NCBI RefSeq assembly: GCF_016920785.2
Contig: NW_024609955.1
Span: 1,488,001 to 1,552,000 of the forward strand
DNA: 64,000 bases
Direction: 5' to 3'
Source of the DNA: Ixodes scapularis
Taxonomy: Eukaryota > Arthropoda > Arachnida > Ixodida > Ixodidae
The position numbers were made by a program, and so were the translations under genes. Below are positions 51,541 to 63,293 of the stretch, one piece after another; positions within the stretch are counted from its first letter, which is position 1, and each line of letters begins with the position of its first letter. The notes beneath the pieces were generated by a model. It did no database searches and was not told the DNA's origin. It worked only from the letters and a program-made list of their open reading frames with translations.

Positions 51541-53391
51541 GGATCGGGCTGAAACTATGGCATCTGGTTCGGACCTCTAGTGGTACCTTTGGGCGGTGAA
51601 GAAGCGTTCGTTAATGATTAAGCTATATTTACCGAAAACCGTTAAATATTGGCCCCGTTTTCCTTTTTAAATTTTCAGAAAATCAGTTATAACTTTTGAA
51701 TAAGGTATCGGATCGGGCTGAAACTATGGCATCTGGTTCGGACCTCTAGTGGTACCTTTGGGCGGAGAAGCGTTCGTTAATGATTAAGCTATATTTACCG
51801 AAAACCGTTAAATATTGGCCCCGTTTTCCTTTTTAAATTTTCAGAAAATCAGTTATAACTTTTGAATAAGGTATCGGATCGGGCTGAAACTATGGCATCT
51901 GGTTCGGACCTCTAGAGGTACCTTTGGGCGGAGAAGAAGCGTTCGTTAATGATTAAGCTATATTTACCGAAAACCGTTAAATATTGGCCCCGTTTTCCTT
52001 TTTAAATTTTCAGAAAATCAGTTATAACTTTTGAATAAGGTATCGGATCGGGCTGAAACTATGGCATCTGGTTCGGACCTCTAGAGGTACCTTTGGGCGG
52101 AGAAGAAGCGTTCGTTAATGATTAAGCTATATTTACCGAAAACCGTTAAATATTGGCCCCGTTTTCCTTTTTAAATTTTCAGAAAATCAGTTATAACTTT
52201 TGAATAAGGTATCGGATCGGGCTGAAACTATGGCATCTGGTTCGGACCTCTAGAGGTACCTTTGGGCGGAGAAGAAGCGTTCGTTAATGATTAAGCTATA
52301 TTTACCGAAAACCGTTAAATATTGGCCCCGTTTTCCTTTTTATATTTTCAGAAAATCACCCATAACTTTTGAATAAGGTATCGGATCGGGCTGAAACTAT
52401 GGCATCTGGTTCGGACCTCTAGTGGTACCTTTGGGCGGAGAAGAAGCGTTCGTTAATGATTAAGCTATATTTACCGAAAACCGTTAAATATTGGCCCCGT
52501 TTTCCTTTTTATATTTTCAGAAAATCAGTTATAACTTTTGAATAAGGTATCGGATCGGGCTGAAACTATGGCATCTGGTTCGGACCTCTAGAGGTACCTT
52601 TAGGCGGAGAAGCTTTCTTTCATGATTAAGCTATATTTACCGAAAACCGTTAAATATTGGCCCCGTTTTCCTTTTTAAATTTTCAGAAAATCAGATAACT
52701 TTTGAATAAGGTATCGGATCGGGCTGAAACTATGGCATCTGGTTCGGACCTCTAGAGGTACCTTTGGGCGGAGAAGAAGCGTTCGTTAATGATTAAGCTA
52801 TATTTACCGAAAACCGTTAAATATTGGCCCCGTTTTCCTTTTTAAATTTTCAGAAAATCAGTTATAACTTTTGAATAATGTATAGGATCGGGCTGAAACT
52901 ATGGCATCTGGTTCGGACCTCTAGTGGTACCTTTGGGCGGTGAAGAAGCGTTCGTTAATGATCAAGCTATATTTACCGAAAACCGTTAAATATTGGCCCC
53001 GTTTTCCTTTTTATATTTTCAGAAAATCAGTTATAGCTTTTGAATAAGGTATCGGATCGGGCTGAAACTATGGCATCTGGTTCGGACCTCTAGTGGTACC
53101 TTTGGGCGGAGAAGAAGCGTTCGTTAATGATTAAGCTATATTTACCGAAAACCGTTAAATATTGGCCCCGTTTTCCTTTTTAAATTTTCAAAAAATCAGT
53201 TATAACTTTTGAATAAGGTATCGGATCGGGCTGAAACTATGGCATCTGGTTCGGACCTCTAGAGGTACCTTTGGGCGGAGAAGAAGCGTTCGTTAATGAT
53301 TAAGCTATATTTACCGAAAACCGTTAAATATTGGCCCCGTTTTCCTTTTTATATTTTCAGAAAATCACCCATAACTTTTGAATAAGGTATC
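51541..53391 (-). repeat. 1851-bp higher-order repeat, copy 2 (11 monomers)
   Basis: Tandem partner of 49690-51540 with anchors at 51742, 52692 and 53032. The following unit (CTAGTGG with GGCGGTGAAG at 53431) begins the copy of the 37.8-kb segment, so this junction is also a breakpoint of the larger rearrangement. Confidence 0.86.
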
Positions 53392-55211
53392 GGATCGGGC
53401 TGAAACTATGGCATCTGGTTCGGACCTCTAGTGGTACCTTTGGGCGGTGAAGAAGCGTTCGTTAATGATTAAGCTATATTTACCGAAAACCGTTAAATAT
53501 TGGCCCCGTTTTCCTTTTTATATTTTCAGAAAATCAGTTATAACTTTTGAATAAGGTATCGGATCGGGCTGAAACTATGGCATCTGGTTCGGACCTCTAG
53601 TGGTACCTTTGGGCGGAGAAGAAGCGTTCGTTAATGATTAAGCTATATTTACCGAAAACCGTTAAATATTGGCCCCGTTTTCCTTTTTAAATTTTCAGAA
53701 AATCAGTTATAACTTTTGAATAAGGTATCGGATCGGGCTGAAACTATGGCATCTGGTTCGGACCTCTAGAGGTACCTTTGGGCGGAGAAGAAGCGTTCGT
53801 TAATGATTAAGCTATATTTACCGAAAACCGTTAAATATTGGCCCCGTTTTCCTTTTTAAATTTTCAGAAAATCAGTTATAACTTTTGAATAATGTATCGG
53901 ATCGGGCTGAAACTATGGCATCTGGTTCGGACCTCTAGAGGTACCTTTGGGCGGAGAAGAAGCGTTCGTTAATGATTAAGCTATATTTACCGAAAACCGT
54001 TAAATATTGGCCCCGTTTTCCTTTTTAAATTTTCAGAAAATCAGTTATAACTTTTGAATAAGGTATCGGATCGGGCTGAAACTATGGCATCTGGTTCGGA
54101 CCTCTAGAGGTACCTTTGGGCGGAGAAGCGTTCGTTAATGATTAAGCTATATTTACCGAAAACCGTTAAATATTGGCCCCGTTTTCCTTTTTAAATTTTC
54201 AGAAAATCAGTTATAACTTTTGAATAAGGTATCGGATCGGGCTGAAACTATGGCATCTGGTTCGGACCTCTAGAGGTACCTTTGGGCGGAGAAGCGTTCG
54301 TTAATGATTAAGCTATATTTACCGAAAACCGTTAAATATTGGCCCCGTTTTCCTTTTTAAATTTTCACAAAATCAGTTATAACTTTTGAATAATGTATCG
54401 GATCGGGCTGAAACTATGGCATCTGGTTCGGACCTCTACAGGTACCTTTGGGCGGAGAAGCGTTCGTTAATGATTAAGCTATATTTACCAAAAACCGTTA
54501 AATATTGGCCCCGTTTTGCTTTTTATATTTTCAGAAAATCACCCATAACTTTTGAATAAGGTATCGGATCGGGCTGAAACTATGGCATCTGGTTCGGACC
54601 TCTAGTGGTACCTTTGGGCGGTGAAGAAGCGTTCGTTAATGATTAAGCTATATTTACCGAAAACCGTTAAATATTGGCCCCGTTTTCCTTTTTATATTTT
54701 CAGAAAATCAGTTATAACTTTTGAATAAGGTATCGGATCGGGCTGAAACTATGGCATCTGGTTCGGACCTCTAGTGGTACCTTTGGGCGGAGAAGAAGCG
54801 TTCGTTAATGATTAAGCTATATTTACCGAAAACCGTTAAATATTGGCCCCGTTTTCCTTTTTAAATTTTCAGAAAATCAGTTATAACTTTTGAATAAGGT
54901 ATCGGATCGGGCTGAAACTATGGCATCTGGTTCGGACCTCTAGAGGTACCTTTGGGCGGAGAAGAAGCGTTCGTTAATGATTAAGCTATATTTACCGAAA
55001 ACCGTTAAATATTGGCCCCGTTTTCCTTTTTATATTTTCAGAAAATCACCCATAACTTTTAAATAAGGTATCGGATCGGGCTGAAACTATGGCATCTGGT
55101 TCGGACCTCTAGAGGTACCTTTAGGCGGAGAAGCTTTCTTTCATGATTAAGCTATATTTACCGAAAACCGTTAAATATTGGCCCCGTTTTCCTTTTTAAA
55201 TTTTCAGAAAA

Positions 55212-58200
55212 TCAGTTATAACTTTTGAATAAGGTATCGGATCGGGCTGAAACTATGGCATCTGGTTCGGACCTCCAGAGGTACCTTTGGGCGGAGAAGA
55301 AGCGTTCGTTAATGATTAAGCTATATTTACCGAAAACCGTTAAATATTGGCCCCGTTTTCCTTTTTAAATTTTCAGAAAATCAGTTATAACTTTTGAATA
55401 AGGTATCGGATCGGGCTGAAACTATGGCATCTGGTTCGGACCTCTAGAGGTACCTTTGGGCGGAGAAGAAGCGTTCGTTAATGATTAAGCTATATTTACC
55501 GAAAACCGTTAAATATTGGCCCCGTTTTCCTTTTTATATTTTCAGAAAATCACCCATAACTTTTGAATAAGGTATCGGATCGGGCTGAAACTATGGCATC
55601 TGGTTCGGACCTCTAGTGGTACCTTTGGGCGGAGAAGAAGCGTTCGTTAATGATTAAGCTATATTTACCGAAAACCGTTAAATATTGGCCCCGTTTTCCT
55701 TTTTAAATTTTCAGAAAATCAGTTATAACTTTTGAATAAGGTATCGGATCGGGCTGAAACTATGGCATCTGGTTCGGACCTCTAGAGGTACCTTTGGGCG
55801 GAGAAGAAGCGTTCGTTAATGATTAAGCTATATTTACCGAAAACCGTTAAATATTGGCCCCGTTTTCCTTTTTAAATTTTCAGAAAATCAGTTATAACTT
55901 TTGAATAATGTATCGGATCGGGCTGAAACTATGGCATCTGGTTCGGACCTCTAGAGGTACCTTTGGGCGGAGAAGAAGCGTTCGTTAATGATTAAGCTAT
56001 ATTTACCGAAAACCGTTAAATATTGGCCCCGTTTTCCTTTTTAAATTTTCAGAAAATCAGTTATAACTTTTGAATAAGGTATCGGATCGGGCTGAAACTA
56101 TGGCATCTGGTTCGGACCTCTAGAGGTACCTTTGGGCGGAGAAGAAGCGTTCGTTAATGATTAAGCTATATTTACCGAAAACCGTTAAATATTGGCCCCG
56201 TTTTCCTTTTTAAATTTTCAGAAAATCAGTTATAACTTTTGAATAAGGTATCGGATCGGGCTGAAACTATGGCATCTGGTTCGGACCTCTAGAGGTACCT
56301 TTGGGCGGAGAAGCGTTCGTTAATGATTAAGCTATATTTACCGAAAACCGTTAAATATTGGCCCCGTTTTCCTTTTTAAATTTTCAGAAAATCAGTTATA
56401 ACTTTTGAATAATGTATCGGATCGGGCTGAAACTATGGCATCTGGTTCGGACCTCTACAGGTACCTTTGGGCGGAGAAGCGTTCGTTAATGATTAAGCTA
56501 TATTTACCAAAAACCGTTCAATATTGGCCCCGTTTTGCTTTTTATATTTTCAGAAAATCACCCATAACTTTTGAATAAGGTATCGGATCGGGCTGAAACT
56601 ATGGCATCTGGTTCGGACCTCTAGAGGTACCTTTAGGCGGAGAAGCTTTCTTTCATGATTAAGCTATATTTACCGAAAACCGTTAAATATTGGCCCCGTT
56701 TTCCTTTTTATATTTTCAGAAAATCAGTTATAACTTTTGAATAAGGTATCGGATCGGGCTGAAACTATGGCATCTGGTTCGGACCTCTAGTGGTACCTTT
56801 GGGCGGAGAAGAAGCGTTCGTTAATGATTAAGCTATATTTACCGAAAACCGTTAAATATTGGCCCCGTTTTCCTTTTTAAATTTTCAGAAAATCAGTTAT
56901 AACTTTTGAATAAGGTATCGGATCGGGCTGAAACTATGGCATCTGGTTCGGACCTCTAGAGGTACCTTTGGGCGGAGAAGAAGCGTTCGTTAATGATTAA
57001 GCTATATTTACCGAAAACCGTTAAATATTGGCCCCGTTTTCCTTTTTATATTTTCAGAAAATCACCCATAACTTTTGAATAAGGTATCGGATCGGGCTGA
57101 AACTATGGCATCTGGTTCGGACCTCTAGAGGTACCTTTAGGCGGAGAAGCTTTCTTTCATGATTAAGCTATATTTACCGAAAACCGTTAAATATTGGCCC
57201 CGTTTTCCTTTTTAAATTTTCAGAAAATCAGTTATAACTTTTGAATAAGGTATCGGATCGGGCAGAAACTATGGCATCTGGTTCGGACCTCTAGAGGTAC
57301 CTTTGGGCGGAGAAGAAGCGTTCGTTAAGGATTAAGCTATATTTACCGAAAACCGTTAAATATTGGCCCCGTTTTCCTTTTTAAATTTTCAGAAAATCAG
57401 TTATAACTTTTGAATAATGTATAGGATCGGGCTGAAACTATGGCATCTGGTTCGGACCTCTAGTGGTACCTTTGGGCGGTGAAGAAGCGTTCGTTAATGA
57501 TCAAGCTATATTTACCGAAAACCGTTAAATATTGGCCCCGTTTTCCTTTTTATATTTTCAGAAAATCAGTTATAGCTTTTGAATAAGGTATCGGATCGGG
57601 CTGAAACTATGGCATCTGGTTCGGACCTCTAGTGGTACCTTTGGGCGGAGAAGAAGCGTTCGTTAATGATTAAGCTATATTTACCGAAAACCGTTAAATA
57701 TTGGCCCCGTTTTCCTTTTTAAATTTTCAGAAAATCAGTTATAACTTTTGAATAAGGTATCGGATCGGGCTGAAACTGGCATCTGGTTCGGACCTCTAGA
57801 GGTACCTTTGGGCGGAGAAGAAGCGTTCGTTAATGATTAATCTATATTTACCGAAAACCGTTAAATATTGGCCCCGTTTTCCTTTTTAAATTTTCAGAAA
57901 ATCAGTTATAACTTTTGAATAATGTATCGGATCGGGCTGAAACTATGGCATCTGGTTCGGACCTCTAGAGGTACCTTTGGGCGGAGAGAAGCGTTCGTTA
58001 ATGATTAAGCTATATTTACCGAAAACCGTTAAATATTGGCCCCGTTTTCCTTTTTAAATTTTCAGAAAATCAGTTATAACTTTTGAATAAGGTATCGGAT
58101 CGGGCTGAAACTATGGCATCTGGTTCGGACCTCTAGAGGTACCTTTGGGCGGAGAAGAAGCGTTCGTTAATGATTAAGCTATATTTACCGAAAACCGTTA

Positions 58201-59252
58201 AATATTGGCCCCGTTTTCCTTTTTATATTTTCAGAAAATCACCCATAACTTTTGAATAAGGTATCGGATCGGGCTGAAACTATGGCATCTGGTTCGGACC
58301 TCTAGTGGTACCTTTGGGCGGTGAAGAAGCGTTCGTTAATGATTAAGCTATATTTACCGAAAACCGTTAAATATTGGCCCCGTTTTCCTTTTTATATTTT
58401 CAGAAAATTAGTTATAACTTTTGAATAAGGTATCGGATCGGGCTGAAACTATGGCATCTGGTTCGGACCTCTAGTGGTACCTTTGGGCGGAGAAGAAGCG
58501 TTCGTTAATGATTAAGCTATATTTACCGAAAACCGTTAAATATTGGCCCCGTTTTCCTTTTTAAATTTTCAGAAAATCAGTTATAACTTTTGAATAAGGT
58601 ATCGGATCGGGCTGAAACTATGGCATCTGGTTCGGACCTCTAGAGGTACCTTTGGGCGGAGAAGAAGCGTTCGTTAATGATTAAGCTATATTTACCGAAA
58701 ACCGTTAAATATTGGCCCCGTTTTCCTTTTTAAATTTTCAGAAAATCAGTTATAACTTTTGAATAAGGTATCGGATCGGGCTGAAACTATGGCATCTGGT
58801 TCGGACCTCCAGAGGTACCTTTGGGCGGAGAAGAAGCGTTCGTTAATGATTAAGCTATATTTACCGAAAACCGTTAAATATTGGCCCCGTTTTCCTTTTT
58901 AAATTTTCAGAAAATCAGTTATAACTTTTGAATAAGGTATCGGATCGGGCTGAAACTATGGCATCTGGTTCGGACCTCTAGAGGTACCTTTGGGCGGAGA
59001 AGAAGCGTTCGTTAATGATTAAGCTATATTCACCGAAAACCGTTAAATATTGGCCCCGTTTTCCTTTTTATATTTTCAGAAAATCACCCATAACTTTTGA
59101 ATAAGGTATCGGATCGGGCTGAAACTATGGCATCTGGTTCGGACCTCTAGTGGTACCTTTGGGCGGAGAAGAAGCGTTCGTTAATGATTAAGCTATATTT
59201 ACCGAAAACCGTTAAATATTGGCCCCGTTTTCCTTTTTAAATTTTCAGAAAA
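55212..59252 (-). repeat. 4041-bp tandem higher-order repeat, copy 1 (24 monomers)
   Basis: Markers at 55271 (CTCCAGAGG), 56516 (GTTCAATATT), 57571 (TATAGC), 57771 (AAACTGGC) and 58403 (AAATTAG) all recur 4041 bp later. It contains two short TTTCTTTCAT units (about 56.65 and 57.15 kb) and a full cassette Y. The boundaries are set at CAGTTTTAAC (59253), where the series restarts with CTCCAGAGG. Confidence 0.92.
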
Positions 59253-62200
59253 TCAGTTTTAACTTTTGAATAAGGTATCGGATCGGGCTGAAACTATGGC
59301 ATCTGGTTCGGACCTCCAGAGGTACCTTTGGGCGGAGAAGAAGCGTTCGTTAATGATTAAGCTATATTTACCGAAAACCGTTAAATATTGGCCCCGTTTT
59401 CCTTTTTAAATTTTCAGAAAATCAGTTATAACTTTTGAATAAGGTATCGGATCGGGCTGAAACTATGGCATCTGGTTCGGACCTCTAGAGGTACCTTTGG
59501 GCGGAGAAGAAGCGTTCGTTAATGATTAAGCTATATTTACCGAAAACCGTTAAATATTGGCCCCGTTTTCCTTTTTATATTTTCAGAAAATCACCCATAA
59601 CTTTTGAATAAGGTATCGGATCGGGCTGAAACTATGGCATCTGGTTCGGACCTCTAGTGGTACCTTTGGGCGGAGAAGAAGCGTTCGTTAATGATTAAGC
59701 TATATTTACCGAAAACCGTTAAATATTGGCCCCGTTTTCCTTTTTAAATTTTCAGAAAATCAGTTATAACTTTTGAATAAGGTATCGGATCGGGCTGAAA
59801 CTATGGCATCTGGTTCGGACCTCTAGAGGTACCTTTGGGCGGAGAAGAAGCGTTCGTTAATGATTAAGCTATATTTACCGAAAACCGTTAAATATTGGCC
59901 CCGTTTTCCTTTTTAAATTTTCAGAAAATCAGTTATAACTTTTGAATAATGTATCGGATCGGGCTGAAACTATGGCATCTGGTTCGGACCTCTAGAGGTA
60001 CCTTTGGGCGGAGAAGAAGCGTTCGTTAATGATTAAGCTATATTTACCGAAAACCGTTAAATATTGGCCCCGTTTTCCTTTTTAAATTTTCAGAAAATCA
60101 GTTATAACTTTTGAATAAGGTATCGGATCGGGCTGAAACTATGGCATCTGGTTCGGACCTCTAGAGGTACCTTTGGGCGGAGAAGAAGCGTTCGTTAATG
60201 ATTAAGCTATATTTACCGAAAACCGTTAAATATTGGCCCCGTTTTCCTTTTTAAATTTTCAGAAAATCAGTTATAACTTTTGAATAAGGTATCGGATCGG
60301 GCTGAAACTATGGCATCTGGTTCGGACCTCTAGAGGTACCTTTGGGCGGAGAAGCGTTCGTTAATGATTAAGCTATATTTACCGAAAACCGTTAAATATT
60401 GGCCCCGTTTTCCTTTTTAAATTTTCAGAAAATCAGTTATAACTTTTGAATAATGTATCGGATCGGGCTGAAACTATGGCATCTGGTTCGGACCTCTACA
60501 GGTACCTTTGGGCGGAGAAGCGTTCGTTAATGATTAAGCTATATTTACCAAAAACCGTTCAATATTGGCCCCGTTTTGCTTTTTATATTTTCAGAAAATC
60601 ACCCATAACTTTTGAATAAGGTATCGGATCGGGCTGAAACTATGGCATCTGGTTCGGACCTCTAGAGGTACCTTTAGGCGGAGAAGCTTTCTTTCATGAT
60701 TAAGCTATATTTACCGAAAACCGTTAAATATTGGCCCCGTTTTCCTTTTTATATTTTCAGAAAATCAGTTATAACTTTTGAATAAGGTATCGGATCGGGC
60801 TGAAACTATGGCATCTGGTTCGGACCTCTAGTGGTACCTTTGGGCGGAGAAGAAGCGTTCGTTAATGATTAAGCTATATTTACCGAAAACCGTTAAATAT
60901 TGGCCCCGTTTTCCTTTTTAAATTTTCAGAAAATCAGTTATAACTTTTGAATAAGGTATCGGATCGGGCTGAAACTATGGCATCTGGTTCGGACCTCTAG
61001 AGGTACCTTTGGGCGGAGAAGAAGCGTTCGTTAATGATTAAGCTATATTTACCGAAAACCGTTAAATATTGGCCCCGTTTTCCTTTTTATATTTTCAGAA
61101 AATCACCCATAACTTTTGAATAAGGTATCGGATCGGGCTGAAACTATGGCATCTGGTTCGGACCTCTAGAGGTACCTTTAGGCGGAGAAGCTTTCTTTCA
61201 TGATTAAGCTATATTTACCGAAAACCGTTAAATATTGGCCCCGTTTTCCTTTTTAAATTTTCAGAAAATCAGTTATAACTTTTGAATAAGGTATCGGATC
61301 GGGCAGAAACTATGGCATCTGGTTCGGACCTCTAGAGGTACCTTTGGGCGGAGAAGAAGCGTTCGTTAAGGATTAAGCTATATTTACCGAAAACCGTTAA
61401 ATATTGGCCCCGTTTTCCTTTTTAAATTTTCAGAAAATCAGTTATAACTTTTGAATAATGTATAGGATCGGGCTGAAACTATGGCATCTGGTTCGGACCT
61501 CTAGTGGTACCTTTGGGCGGTGAAGAAGCGTTCGTTAATGATCAAGCTATATTTACCGAAAACCGTTAAATATTGGCCCCGTTTTCCTTTTTATATTTTC
61601 AGAAAATCAGTTATAGCTTTTGAATAAGGTATCGGATCGGGCTGAAACTATGGCATCTGGTTCGGACCTCTAGTGGTACCTTTGGGCGGAGAAGAAGCGT
61701 TCGTTAATGATTAAGCTATATTTACCGAAAACCGTTAAATATTGGCCCCGTTTTCCTTTTTAAATTTTCAGAAAATCAGTTATAACTTTTGAATAAGGTA
61801 TCGGATCGGGCTGAAACTGGCATCTGGTTCGGACCTCTAGAGGTACCTTTGGGCGGAGAAGAAGCGTTCGTTAATGATTAATCTATATTTACCGAAAACC
61901 GTTAAATATTGGCCCCGTTTTCCTTTTTAAATTTTCAGAAAATCAGTTATAACTTTTGAATAATGTATCGGATCGGGCTGAAACTATGGCATCTGGTTCG
62001 GACCTCTAGAGGTACCTTTGGGCGGAGAGAAGCGTTCGTTAATGATTAAGCTATATTTACCGAAAACCGCTAAATATTGGCCCCGTTTTCCTTTTTAAAT
62101 TTTCAGAAAATCAGTTATAACTTTTGAATAAGGTATCGGATCGGGCTGAAACTATGGCATCTGGTTCGGACCTCTAGAGGTACCTTTGGGCGGAGAAGAA

Positions 62201-63293
62201 GCGTTCGTTAATGATTAAGCTATATTTACCGAAAACCGTTAAATATTGGCCCCGTTTTCCTTTTTATATTTTCAGAAAATCACCCATAACTTTTGAATAA
62301 GGTATCGGATCGGGCTGAAACTATGGCATCTGGTTCGGACCTCTAGTGGTACCTTTGGGCGGTGAAGAAGCGTTCGTTAATGATTAAGCTATATTTACCG
62401 AAAACCGTTAAATATTGGCCCCGTTTTCCTTTTTATATTTTCAGAAAATTAGTTATAACTTTTGAATAAGGTATCGGATCGGGCTGAAACTATGGCATCT
62501 GGTTCGGACCTCTAGTGGTACCTTTGGGCGGAGAAGAAGCGTTCGTTAATGATTAAGCTATATTTACCGAAAACCGTTAAATATTGGCCCCGTTTTCCTT
62601 TTTAAATTTTCAGAAAATCAGTTATAACTTTTGAATAAGGTATCGGATCGGGCTGAAACTATGGCATCTGGTTCGGACCTCTAGAGGTACCTTTGGGCGG
62701 AGAAGAAGCGTTCGTTAATGATTAAGCTATATTTACCGAAAACCGTTAAATATTGGCCCCGTTTTCCTTTTTAAATTTTCAGAAAATCAGTTATAACTTT
62801 TGAATAAGGTATCGGATCGGGCTGAAACTATGGCATCTGGTTCGGACCTCCAGAGGTACCTTTGGGCGGAGAAGAAGCGTTCGTTAATGATTAAGCTATA
62901 TTTACCGAAAACCGTTAAATATTGGCCCCGTTTTCCTTTTTAAATTTTCAGAAAATCAGTTATAACTTTTGAATAAGGTATCGGATCGGGCTGAAACTAT
63001 GGCATCTGGTTCGGACCTCTAGAGGTACCTTTGGGCGGAGAAGAAGCGTTCGTTAATGATTAAGCTATATTCACCGAAAACCGTTAAATATTGGCCCCGT
63101 TTTCCTTTTTATATTTTCAGAAAATCACCCATAACTTTTGAATAAGGTATCGGATCGGGCTGAAACTATGGCATCTGGTTCGGACCTCTAGTGGTACCTT
63201 TGGGCGGAGAAGAAGCGTTCGTTAATGATTAAGCTATATTTACCGAAAACCGTTAAATATTGGCCCCGTTTTCCTTTTTAAATTTTCAGAAAA
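59253..63293 (-). repeat. 4041-bp tandem higher-order repeat, copy 2 (24 monomers)
   Basis: Near-identical tandem partner of 55212-59252 (anchors 59312, 60557, 61612, 61812, 62444, 63294). Very few private changes were seen, for example CCGCTAAATATTGG near 62068. This is the youngest-looking large duplication in the window. Confidence 0.92.
62641..62809 (-). repeat. Representative reverse monomer (169 bp)
   Basis: A consensus-like unit in the most uniform part of the array; TATCGGATCG recurs 169 bases later at 62810. It has AAATTTT rather than ATATTTT, CAGTTATAAC rather than CACCCATAAC, and GAATAAGG. The next unit carries CTCCAGAGG, one of the rare markers used to align distant blocks. Confidence 0.95.
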
